Assembly (NCBI GenBank): GCA_948560485.1
Contig: CAOXUF010000106.1
Span: forward strand, 770 to 6,960
Origin: an uncultured Eubacterium sp.
GTDB taxonomy: Bacteria > Bacillota_A > Clostridia > Lachnospirales > Lachnospiraceae
Direction of reading: 5' to 3'
Length of the DNA: 6,191 bases
The position numbers and the translations under genes were made by a program. Of the stretch, positions 1-4,904 are shown in pieces (within the stretch, counting starts at the first letter, position 1; every line of letters starts with the position of its first letter). Below the pieces are notes generated by a model. The model was given only the letters and a program-made list of their open reading frames with translations. It was not told the origin of the DNA and did not search any database.

Positions 1-2
1 CT

Positions 3-134
3 AAACAAGAATTGCTTGATATAATAATTGGGTCGTATAAATTAAGCCGTCATAAAATAAAATTTCCCAATAAGTTGCGTATTGTATGCAAAAAGAGCGA
101 AGATTTTTCTTTAAAAATTAGATATGAATTTTGA
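3..134 (+). CDS. Possible 3' end of an unrecognised plus-strand gene
   Basis: An open frame enters from the left edge at base 3 and ends with TGA at 132-134, giving 43 residues with no start in the window. The end is lysine-rich and closes with SLKIRYEF. I do not recognise a family. Two things favour a real gene end: the other two plus frames stop at once, and a plus-strand terminator follows 22 bases after the stop. Against it, 43 open codons in AT-rich DNA can occur by chance. It converges on int and lies outside the DR2-like arm sites, so it may be host chromosome or the extreme end of the element. If the element joins the host inside this frame, the last codons may have been supplied by the insertion. 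Confidence 0.35.
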   Translation, partial: KQELLDIIIGSYKLSRHKIKFPNKLRIVCKKSEDFSLKIRYEF

Positions 135-156
135 TTATCTTTTTAGAAGTTCTTAT

Positions 157-198
157 ATGCCGGTATAGCCCGTATTTACAGGCTTTTCCGGCATTTTT
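157..198 (+). terminator. Rho-independent terminator, plus strand
   Basis: ATGCCGG (157-163) pairs with CCGGCAT (188-194), an inner AGCC/GGCT stem (167-170 with 181-184) stacks inside it, and TTTTT follows at 194-198. There is no T-run on the other side, so it serves plus-strand transcription. It would end the partial gene at 3-134 or shield the int end of the element from incoming transcripts. Its left arm shares 14 of 15 bases with the hairpin at 3067-3081. Confidence 0.6.
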
Positions 199-253
199 CG
201 TATCGGAAGAAACTCACATATATTTTTATATCCGCTTAGGTTTTTGCTTTCAA

Positions 254-290
254 AAGTAGTAAAGAAGTAGTAAAACCTTAATTTACTACT
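254..290. repeat. DR2-like integrase arm-binding repeats at the element end
   Basis: AAGTAGTAAA occurs at 254-263 and again at 265-274, 11 bp apart. An inverted copy, ATTTACTACT, lies at 281-290 and overlaps the int stop codon. In Tn916 the N-terminal domain of Int binds DR2 repeats with a GTAGTAAA core near the transposon ends, just outside int. Sequence and position both match. One helical turn between the direct copies suits side-by-side binding. These sites mark the right arm of the element. The exact crossover point is further left and cannot be fixed from this window. Confidence 0.6.
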
Positions 291-1368
291 AAGCTGCTAT
301 CCGCAGCATTTCAGCTTTTGCGCTGTCGAAAGTAGCGTGTGCGTAATAGTTCAGCGTCATAGTAATGTTGGAATGTCCCATGATATACTGTAATGCTTTC
401 GGGTTCATTCCGGCATTTGCCATGTTGGTACAGAACGTATGACGTAAGGTGTGCGGTGTCATTACTTTCGGTAGAGCTTCCTCATGGTACTTGTTGTACT
501 TCTTTGCAAGCCCCCTAAACATACCGTCATAATTGGTAGCTGTTTTCGGGTAGCCGTCCCGGTTGAGGAAAAGGAAGTTGCTGTAACCGTCAATAGTAAC
601 AGCTTTTGCACCCCTGCGCCGTTTCAGCACTCGGTTAAATGCTTCATATACTTTTTCGCTCATTGGAATTTGACGAATACCGCTTTTCGTTTTTGGTATT
701 TCAATGTAATATCCTGTTTCCGCACTTCTTAAAAGTTGGTGGTCTACATTGATTATCCTATTCTCAAAGTCAATGTCAGTATCGGTCAGCCCGCAAAGTT
801 CAGAGATACGAAGCCCTGTCCCAAGCAAAATAATAAGCTCGTCATAATACTTCTGATAAACTTTGTCATTTTGAGCAAAGGACAAAAAACTTTCTTCCTG
901 CGCTGGTGTTAGCGGAACCTTTGGTTCTGTATCATCTTCAATGACAGTGTTTAACTGGAAGTCAAAAGGATTTTTCCTTATGCAATCGTCCTGTATCGCT
1001 GTGTAAAAGGCAGCTTTCAAGGAACGCTTGTCATTACTGATAGTCTTATAGGAAATTCCTTTTTCTTTCATGCGGATTGCCCATTCTTTCGCGTCGGACA
1101 GCTTCACGCTGTCAATCGGGCAGCCCCCAAGTTTATCTTCTTCCAGTAGCTTCATCAGCCGCTTGCGTCCGTTTTTCGTATTGTACCTTACATTTCCCCG
1201 GTGGCGTATCTGCTTTGCATAAAGTTGGCAGACCGTCATTTTCTTGCCTATGGTGTCTATCCCGTCGTCAAGGTCTTTCTGTATCTCTTTTACCTTTTCC
1301 CGTAGGGATATATCCTCACGCTTTCCGGCAGGGGTCTTGTCCGTAGGTACTAACTTCCACGCATACAC
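289..1368 (-). CDS. int: Tn916-family tyrosine integrase Int, N-terminus cut off by an amber codon
   Basis: This is the site-specific recombinase that excises and integrates the element. The open part is 359 residues. The catalytic set of the tyrosine recombinases is complete: Arg187 in GLRISE, Lys228 in KTKSG, His306 and Arg309 in TPHTLRH, His332 in MGHSN and nucleophile Tyr341 in TLNYYAH. Adding the 38 upstream codons puts the nucleophile at 379, as in Tn916 Int. The core-binding SAM-like domain spans about residues 44-145 of the open part. The frame can begin only at a GTG (1368) with no Shine-Dalgarno in front, inside sequence that is conserved in Tn916 Int (PQFVYAWK), so this is not a convincing start. 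The natural ATG is at 1482, and the amber codon lies between them. The stop is TAG at 289-291. The family is certain; whether active protein is made is doubtful. Confidence 0.93.
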   Translation of the reverse strand: MYAWKLVPTDKTPAGKREDISLREKVKEIQKDLDDGIDTIGKKMTVCQLYAKQIRHRGNVRYNTKNGRKRLMKLLEEDKLGGCPIDSVKLSDAKEWAIRMKEKGISYKTISNDKRSLKAAFYTAIQDDCIRKNPFDFQLNTVIEDDTEPKVPLTPAQEESFLSFAQNDKVYQKYYDELIILLGTGLRISELCGLTDTDIDFENRIINVDHQLLRSAETGYYIEIPKTKSGIRQIPMSEKVYEAFNRVLKRRRGAKAVTIDGYSNFLFLNRDGYPKTATNYDGMFRGLAKKYNKYHEEALPKVMTPHTLRHTFCTNMANAGMNPKALQYIMGHSNITMTLNYYAHATFDSAKAEMLRIAA

Positions 1369-1482
1369 AAACTGCGGATTACCAAAGGTATCTATATATT
1401 TGTAAGCATATCTTCCGTCTTTTCTCTGGCTCTATCCCGACCGTAAAACTCGATTTTTGCTGTCACGTCTTTTCTTTGACAT
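1369..1482 (-). pseudogene. int: Natural int start and N-terminal arm-binding segment with in-frame TAG
   Basis: AAAGGAG followed nine bases later by ATG at 1482-1480 is the expected int start, 80 bp after xis. The reading begins MSKKRRDSKNRVLRSG, then TAG at 1434-1432, then SQRKDGRYAYKYIDTFG, and runs without a frameshift into the long integrase frame. Tn916 Int has GESQRKDGRY here, so the stop replaces a glutamate codon; GAG to TAG is one base. The lost segment holds the first strands of the small beta-sheet domain that contacts the DR2 arm sites. Full length would be 397 residues, against about 405 for Tn916. The gene's own stop is also TAG, so there is no sign of a reassigned amber codon. 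Suppression, decay or a sequencing error remain possible. Confidence 0.85.
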
Positions 1483-1494
1483 TTTTCAATGCTC

Positions 1495-1560
1495 CTTTCC
1501 AAGACGGAAAGAGCCTTGATATGCTTATCCCATTATAGCACATTCAAGGCTCAATTTCAC
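1495..1560 (-). promoter_or_regulatory. int promoter and hairpins between xis and int
   Basis: An extended -10 sequence, TGCTATAAT, reads on the minus strand with TATAAT at 1537-1532. A weak -35, GTGAAA, lies 17 bp upstream at 1560-1555. The -10 sits in the loop of an inverted repeat: GAGCCTTGA at 1511-1519 and TCAAGGCTC at 1544-1552, extended inward by five more pairs beside a bulged base. A second small hairpin, CTTTCC/GGAAAG (1495-1500 with 1506-1511), runs into the int Shine-Dalgarno. Transcripts reading through from xis could fold the large hairpin, while transcripts started at this promoter would lack its 5' arm. Confidence 0.5.
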
Positions 1561-1562
1561 TA

Positions 1563-1766
1563 TCAGATTGTGTCTATGGTATCAATCATTTTTTCAAACT
1601 GTTTGCGCTTGATTTGAATACGGTTGCCGTTCATAATAACCCACCCGGCGGCAGGATTTTCCTCGGCTAATTTACGCAGCTTGTTTTCTCCGATACGGAA
1701 GTATTTAGCTGCTTCATCTATCGTAAGCGTGTATTTTTCCCAAATAGGTACGTCGGCGTTACTCAT
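1563..1766 (-). CDS. xis: Excisionase Xis of the Tn916 family
   Basis: This is a small DNA-binding protein of 67 residues, the same size as Tn916 Xis. It bends DNA at the element ends and directs Int towards excision. Recognisable family stretches are [20 protein letters not shown] (residues 7-26), then [11 protein letters not shown], and [17 protein letters not shown] towards the end. The fold is a winged helix: the [20 protein letters not shown] part is the helix-turn-helix and the NGNRIQIKR part the wing. The start is ATG 1766 behind a strong AAAGGGGG Shine-Dalgarno; the stop is TGA at 1563-1565. It precedes int by 80 bp in the same direction, the normal order. No truncation or missing residue is evident. 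Confidence 0.95.
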   Translation of the reverse strand: MSNADVPIWEKYTLTIDEAAKYFRIGENKLRKLAEENPAAGWVIMNGNRIQIKRKQFEKMIDTIDTI

Positions 1767-2175
1767 AGTATCGTCCCCCTTTCAATATTAGGAAAAGTGA
1801 ATAGTAAAAGGGGCTTTAATCGGACGGCTGTTAGCACAACCTCGCGGGAGTTCCACCCCTGCCCGTTAAGGCAGCTCTACCCAATGCCTGCGACGCTTTT
1901 AACGCTCGGACTATGGCTATAAAGGCTTGTCTACCCTTAGTGCGTGTCGTCGCCCACAAGCCGCTACACTTGTTCCCCGGAGTGGTGGTGGTCGCTCGAC
2001 TTTCTCCAATAGAGGAAAAGCGTCATGGCGCACCCGCCGTATGGCTCAACGCAAAAAGGACGTATCCGATTTGCCCTATACTGCGTCGCCGTTATCTTGC
2101 GTCGCTTTCTTTGTCAAAGAGCAAGCAAGGTCAAGTCAACAGGCAGCGGAAAGTGGGACGCTGCTTGTGGTTATC
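1767..2175. other. Gene-free, structured, G+C-rich interval between orf8-like gene and xis
   Basis: No protein family is recognisable here on either strand. The two plus-strand open frames through it (from 1913 and 1927) have arginine- and serine-rich, low-information products and overlap each other, so I treat them as chance. There is visible structure: TGCGTCGC repeated at 2082-2089 and 2098-2105 (16 bp period), the complementary GCGACGC at 1890-1896, and a hairpin CTGCC/GGCAG at 1859-1863 with 1870-1874. The base composition is clearly richer in G+C than the cargo genes. It may be the untranslated leader of xis, a structured RNA, or a decayed orf10-type gene. I cannot decide between these. 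Confidence 0.5.
1776..1813 (-). promoter_or_regulatory. Inverted repeat that can pair with the xis ribosome binding site
   Basis: On the coding strand, CCCCTTTT at 1813-1806 lies upstream of the xis Shine-Dalgarno AAAGGGGG, whose AAAGGGG (1782-1776) is its complement over seven bases, with a loop of about 24. Folding would hide the binding site. Such pairing can occur by chance with purine-rich sites, so regulation is only inferred. Confidence 0.3.
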
Positions 2176-2427
2176 TCAAACCTTGAATGAAAGGACAGCC
2201 CGCATAAGACGCGAACGCAAGCGGTCGCGTATATCCTCATCTATGCCCCAATAGATATTTCCGCGCTCATCACGCAGCTTTCGCATAGACAGGGACGCTA
2301 TGTAACTTTCGTAATGCTGTACGACAATGTTCATAGCTTCCGGGTCGCCCTTAGTAGCGGCTATGATTACCGGGTAAGGCAACAAGCCGCGTTCGTCCTG
2401 TTCTGATTTACTAATCTGTGCAGTCAT
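2176..2427 (-). CDS. Orf8-type helix-turn-helix protein of Tn916-like elements
   Basis: This 83-residue protein matches the small HTH_16 (helix-turn-helix, conjugative-transposon type) family, of which Tn916 Orf8 is a member. The diagnostic part is LLPYPVIIAATKGDPEAMN (from residue 15), then VVQHYESYIASLSMRKL, then DEDIRDRLRSRLMRAVLSF at the C-terminus. In Tn916, orf7 and orf8 act together to raise transcription through xis, int and the transfer genes. The ATG at 2427 has GGAGG nine bases upstream. The gene overlaps the 3' end of the sigma-like gene by 17 bp, so the two are translationally linked. The N-terminal dozen residues are polar and less conserved. The family call is firm; the exact role here is inferred from Tn916. 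Confidence 0.87.
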   Translation of the reverse strand: MTAQISKSEQDERGLLPYPVIIAATKGDPEAMNIVVQHYESYIASLSMRKLRDERGNIYWGIDEDIRDRLRSRLMRAVLSFKV

Positions 2428-2851
2428 AGGCTCTTTCCTCCAAATAGCGTTTTAACAGCTTCATTGAGCTTGTCCGGCGGGACTGTACCGTTGTCTTTGA
2501 CAGATTACAAAACTTTGCAATCTCGCGTTCGCTCATGTCAAAGAAATAATATAGCAGTACGGTTTCCCGCTTTTCTTCCGGCAAACTGTGCAGGGCTTCG
2601 GCAAGCAGCTTCGCAGTAATTTCTTTGCCGCCAACAACGAAAGACTGTTCCGCTTCATCATCTGCAAAATATTTGTCGCAGACATAAAGCTGATTTTCTT
2701 CCAGTGGCGACAGGTCGGAAAAAGTAACCTCGCGTAATTGCCGTTGCTTTGTGTCCCTGTGGGCGTTCATAGTTTCTCGCTTCAACGCCAGTTTGCAAAA
2801 GCCGTTAAAGGCACAACGGATTTGCCATTGGGTACGAATAGGCTCGTTCAT
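2411..2851 (-). CDS. Orf7-type sigma-70 region 4 regulator of Tn916-like elements
   Basis: This 146-residue protein corresponds to Tn916 Orf7, a sigma-like activator that stimulates expression of the element's excision and transfer genes. The C-terminal half (about 82-137) is a sigma region 4: LPEEKRETVLLYYFFDMSER leads into the helix-turn-helix, with recognition helix around NLSKTTVQSRRTSSMKLLKR. There is no region 2, so it is not a complete sigma factor by itself. The N-terminal part includes REVTFSDLSP, which resembles REVSFSDV in Tn916 Orf7. The start is ATG 2851 behind an ideal AAGGAGGTG. It overlaps the orf8-like gene by 17 bp and follows a leader ORF and terminator, so its supply of transcript is probably attenuated. 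Confidence 0.88.
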   Translation of the reverse strand: MNEPIRTQWQIRCAFNGFCKLALKRETMNAHRDTKQRQLREVTFSDLSPLEENQLYVCDKYFADDEAEQSFVVGGKEITAKLLAEALHSLPEEKRETVLLYYFFDMSEREIAKFCNLSKTTVQSRRTSSMKLLKRYLEERAYDCTD

Positions 2852-2862
2852 GTTTTCACCTC

Positions 2863-2880
2863 CTTTCGCTGCCGCGAAAG
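2863..2880 (-). promoter_or_regulatory. Hairpin running into the orf7-like ribosome binding site
   Basis: On the minus strand, CTTTCGC and GCGAAAG form a perfect seven-base stem with a four-base loop. The 3' arm continues directly into the Shine-Dalgarno (2865-2857) and shares three bases with it. It may tune initiation of the sigma-like gene, or simply sit upstream of the site. Confidence 0.4.
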
Positions 2881-2948
2881 CGGTGGAATTTGAAATGTCC
2901 CCTTTCGTAAACCCTCAAACCGACGGACTTCAAAATGGACGTTGGTTT

Positions 2949-3059
2949 TTAGAAATTTCTTGAAAAAATTTTTGGAGAAAACGCAAAATGCGCCCGTCTG
3001 CAAAACGCAGACAGGCGCAAAGGAATTATCAAAAGTATATGTGTGATTTGTGAGTTCAT
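2949..3059 (-). other. Second small frame abutting the leader ORF and crossing the terminator
   Basis: A 36-codon frame starts at ATG 3059, directly after the leader's TAG stop, and ends with TAA at 2951-2949. It starts MNSQITHILLIIPLRL and becomes arginine- and phenylalanine-rich. It has no Shine-Dalgarno and could be reached only by reinitiation. It spans the whole 2989-3019 terminator stem, so any translation would melt that stem. I recognise no family, and coding is unproven. Confidence 0.22.
2981..3019 (-). terminator. Strong intrinsic terminator (attenuator) upstream of the orf7-like gene
   Basis: Arms at 3019-3007 and 3001-2989 form a 13-pair stem with one G-U pair and a five-base loop, followed on the minus strand by TTTT, GCG and TTTT. 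The plus strand has no T-run. It lies about 140 bp ahead of the sigma-like start and directly after a leader ORF, so it is placed to limit read-through into orf7-orf8. Part of its 5' arm can pair instead with the leader hairpin. Confidence 0.7.
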
Positions 3060-3137
3060 CTATGTAGCCGGAATAGCCCGTTGGCGGGTAATGGCTTTTT
3101 TTGATAGTAACCCATTAGGGCATAGAAAAAAGGACAT
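3060..3137 (-). CDS. Short leader peptide ORF upstream of the terminator
   Basis: This frame of 25 codons plus TAG begins at ATG 3137 behind GAGGAGG at a good distance, a better ribosome binding site than several of the full genes have. The product begins MSFFLCPNGLLSKK and ends RAIPAT. I know no functional family for it. The position, after the cargo terminator and before a strong terminator and orf7-orf8, parallels the orf12 leader of the Tn916 tet(M) attenuator, although the peptide is different. Its last codons form the hairpin at 3066-3096, so a ribosome moving through it would control that fold. A regulatory peptide is an inference. Being a remnant of a lost gene's start is the main alternative. 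Confidence 0.45.
   Translation of the reverse strand: MSFFLCPNGLLSKKAITRQRAIPAT
3066..3102. promoter_or_regulatory. Hairpin in the leader ORF; possible antiterminator arm
   Basis: Inner stem CCCG/CGGG (3077-3080 with 3085-3088) and outer AGCC/GGCT (3066-3069 with 3093-3096). On the plus strand TTTTTTT follows (3096-3102), so it could end plus-strand transcripts. On the minus strand the segment ACGGGC (3081-3076) can pair with GCCTGT (3016-3011) in the 5' arm of the downstream terminator, which would be mutually exclusive with this hairpin. Confidence 0.42.
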
Positions 3138-3210
3138 GGCGATACCTCCTCAATACCGCTATATCCTTGAAAAAGGGTAACTTTAACACACCCTCTGTAT
3201 TCTTACTTTT

Positions 3211-3256
3211 GAAAAAAGAAAACAGCGGCTTTGATTGCTATTTCAAAACCGCTGTT
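3211..3256 (-). terminator. Terminator of the cargo operon
   Basis: AACAGCGG (3221-3228) and CCGCTGTT (3249-3256) pair, extended by TTTGA/TCAAA after one mismatch, with an eight-base loop. On the minus strand the stem is followed by TTCTTTTTT (3220-3212). It lies about 90 bp after the radical SAM gene stop and closes the GyrI-like/radical SAM operon. Confidence 0.68.
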
Positions 3257-3345
3257 AAGTCCCTTATATTCTGTTAGGCGCATGAAAACTTTGCTGCCAA
3301 ACAACGGTTTTTTTTATTTTCCGTTGGGCGGTCATTGTTTGAAAG

Positions 3346-4218
3346 TTAATCAAACAGATTTAATTGGATAAGACTATTCTTTTCTTCAAAACTGTATAGA
3401 TACTCAAATATTTTTGAGTTGTCGTGCATAATACCGCTGTCCTCACATATTTGATGAAATAATTTCATAAGCTCATTGTGTTTTGGACTACTTAGTTGAT
3501 ATTGCATACCATAAGTACAAATATACTTTTCTTTCATATGTGGGAACAATCGGTCTAACTGGCTATAAAAATACTCTCTGTTTCCCTCCCGAAGCGTCAA
3601 ACCCATTCCAAAACAAATAACGCCGTAAACTTTTGCTTCAATGCAATACTCTAAAATTCCTGTGATATTTTCTTCTGTATCATTGATGAAAGGAAGAATA
3701 GGGCAAAGCCAAACAATAGTTGGAATACCTGCTTCATTCAGCTTTTTCAGAGCTTCAAACCGTTCTCTTGTTGTACTTACATTTGGCTCGATTTTTTTGC
3801 ATAAATTCTCGTCATAGGTGGTTAGCGTCATTTGCACCACGCATTTTGTTTTGTCGTTGATAGATTTTAATAAATCTAAATCCCGTAATATTCGGTCGGA
3901 TTTAGTTATCAAAGTGAAACCAAACCCATATTGATTTGCTAAAGCCAACGCTTTGCGAACATTCCCAATTTTACTTTCAAGCGGAATATACGGGTCTGTC
4001 ATAGAACCTGTACCTAACATACACTTTTTACGCTTTCGTTTAAGAGCATTTTCTAACAGTTCAATGGCATTTTCTTTGATTTCAATGTCCTCAAAATCAT
4101 GCTCCATGTGATAACACTTGCTTCGTGAGTCGCAGTAAATACAACCATGAGAACAGCCGCGATATAAATTCATTCCATTTTTGGCTGATAAGATACTTTT
4201 CGCATTTACATAGTGCAT
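3346..4218 (-). CDS. SPL-family radical SAM protein
   Basis: This 290-residue protein belongs to the SplB-like radical SAM group (COG1533). Cys22, Cys26 and Cys29 in YRGCSHGCIYCD give the CX3CX2C that holds the 4Fe-4S cluster for cleaving S-adenosylmethionine. Other family marks are GTGSMTDPYIPLE (69-81), TLITKSDRILRDLDLL (102-117), the KIEPNVSTTRERFEALKKLN stretch and AGIPTIVWLCPILPFINDTE (163-182). Spore photoproduct lyase itself repairs thymine dimers, but these shorter relatives have no established substrate, so lyase activity should not be assumed. The start ATG 4218 has GAGGA upstream, and the gene lies 21 bp after the GyrI-like gene, almost certainly in one transcript. The C-terminus ends LNLFD just before the terminator region. 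No key residue is missing. Confidence 0.9.
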   Translation of the reverse strand: MHYVNAKSILSAKNGMNLYRGCSHGCIYCDSRSKCYHMEHDFEDIEIKENAIELLENALKRKRKKCMLGTGSMTDPYIPLESKIGNVRKALALANQYGFGFTLITKSDRILRDLDLLKSINDKTKCVVQMTLTTYDENLCKKIEPNVSTTRERFEALKKLNEAGIPTIVWLCPILPFINDTEENITGILEYCIEAKVYGVICFGMGLTLREGNREYFYSQLDRLFPHMKEKYICTYGMQYQLSSPKHNELMKLFHQICEDSGIMHDNSKIFEYLYSFEEKNSLIQLNLFD

Positions 4219-4239
4219 AACTATATCCTCGTCTAAAAG

Positions 4240-4845
4240 TTATTTTACCGCATAGCGTAAAATGGTTTTAAGTTTGCTTTTTTCTACTCGGTTAGCATTG
4301 TTCAAATAAATTTCTCTATGGTAGCTTTTTGCGCGTTCTAAATTATTAGATAACATAAATTGCTCCATTTTCTCAAAAGAAATAGGCTCATCATCAAATG
4401 CGCCGATATGCAATATCTCCACACAATTTCCGTCCTGCATTGTGCCAAAGCTAATTTCGTTAAATAGAGGATTGGGTTTCTTAACTTTTACTCGTTCCAA
4501 TGCAACGTTTACCATATCTTCACAAATAAAGTCCGGCTGTCGTATCATAATGGTATATTCCAAATTCTCTTTGACAAGTTCTGTTTCTTCGATTTTCTGC
4601 CAAATTCCCTCTAAAGGAAAAACTGTAAAATCGTCAAATTCATTTTGTATGGCAGTAGCCTTATATGCCATTTTGATTGCATACGCCAAAGAGTACAATG
4701 CCGAAACACGATTTGAAAAATCAATATCGTTTGGATTGCCTTTTCCACTTATCATAATATAATTCTGTGCTGGAACAGTTACTAATGACGGAGATTTTTT
4801 CGCTCCATAAAATTCTTTCTCCTGCTTTTTCCATTCATATTTCAT
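4240..4845 (-). CDS. GyrI-like small-molecule-binding domain protein
   Basis: This 201-residue protein is of the GyrI-like/SbmC superfamily (COG4832 type). Family landmarks are the N-terminal MKYEWKKQEKEFY, VPAQNYIMISGKGNPND (24-40), LYSLAYAIKMAYK (50-62), TVFPLEGIWQ (74-83) with its conserved Glu-Gly-Ile-Trp, and the C-terminal HREIYLNNANRVEKSKLKT with the typical ILRYAVK end. Members form a SHS2-type pocket that binds small, often aromatic or cationic molecules; some relatives inhibit gyrase-targeting toxins or hydrolyse DNA-alkylating cyclopropanoid drugs. The substrate here is unknown. The start ATG 4845 has an ideal AAGGAGGTG. It heads an operon with the radical SAM gene and follows a WYL regulator, which fits a ligand-induced response. 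Confidence 0.88.
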   Translation of the reverse strand: MKYEWKKQEKEFYGAKKSPSLVTVPAQNYIMISGKGNPNDIDFSNRVSALYSLAYAIKMAYKATAIQNEFDDFTVFPLEGIWQKIEETELVKENLEYTIMIRQPDFICEDMVNVALERVKVKKPNPLFNEISFGTMQDGNCVEILHIGAFDDEPISFEKMEQFMLSNNLERAKSYHREIYLNNANRVEKSKLKTILRYAVK

Positions 4846-4862
4846 AAAAGCACCTCCTTACA

Positions 4863-4904
4863 ATGATAGAATATCACAAGTAACTTGACAACCTATGTCA
4901 TGTT
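4863..4904 (-). promoter_or_regulatory. Promoter and candidate operator of the GyrI-like/radical SAM operon
   Basis: TTGTCA (4891-4886), 17 bp, TATCAT (4868-4863) reads as a sigma-A promoter on the minus strand. A start at the usual distance falls at about 4857, inside the Shine-Dalgarno, so the real -10 could be slightly upstream. The -35 is one half of an inverted repeat, TGACA-N5-TGTCA (4886-4890 with 4896-4900), which also covers the regulator's stop codon. The word AACATGACA (minus strand, 4904-4896) recurs in the regulator's own promoter. Confidence 0.45.

Noticed and set aside
484..732. Plus-strand frames inside int, the GyrI-like gene, the WYL gene and the sigma-like gene
   Set aside because: Each lies antisense to a clearly recognised gene and shows no domain of its own.
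1369..1482. Amber codon read as an amino acid by a reassigned genetic code
   Set aside because: The same gene and the leader ORF end in TAG, so a reassigned code is not supported; a nonsense mutation is simpler.
1932..2111. Short minus-strand frames in the same gap
   Set aside because: Broken by several stops, with no good ribosome binding site or recognisable domain.
1913..2254. Plus-strand open frames through the gap between xis and the orf8-like gene (113 and 87 codons)
   Set aside because: They overlap in different frames, run into the orf8-like gene on the other strand, lack family features and have arginine/serine-rich composition typical of G+C-rich chance frames.
3158..3186. Possible promoter for the leader ORF (TTAAAG, 17 bp, TATAGC)
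   Set aside because: Both boxes match poorly and the implied start falls on the Shine-Dalgarno; not strong enough to list.
3203..3283. A 26-codon minus-strand frame (starts MRLTEYKGLNSG) across the cargo terminator
   Set aside because: No Shine-Dalgarno, and its sequence is largely the terminator stem and T-run; probably incidental.
3302..3326. Inverted repeat CAACGG/CCGTTG just after the radical SAM gene, considered as a terminator
   Set aside because: The T-run lies in the loop, not after the stem; the hairpin at 3211-3256 is far better.
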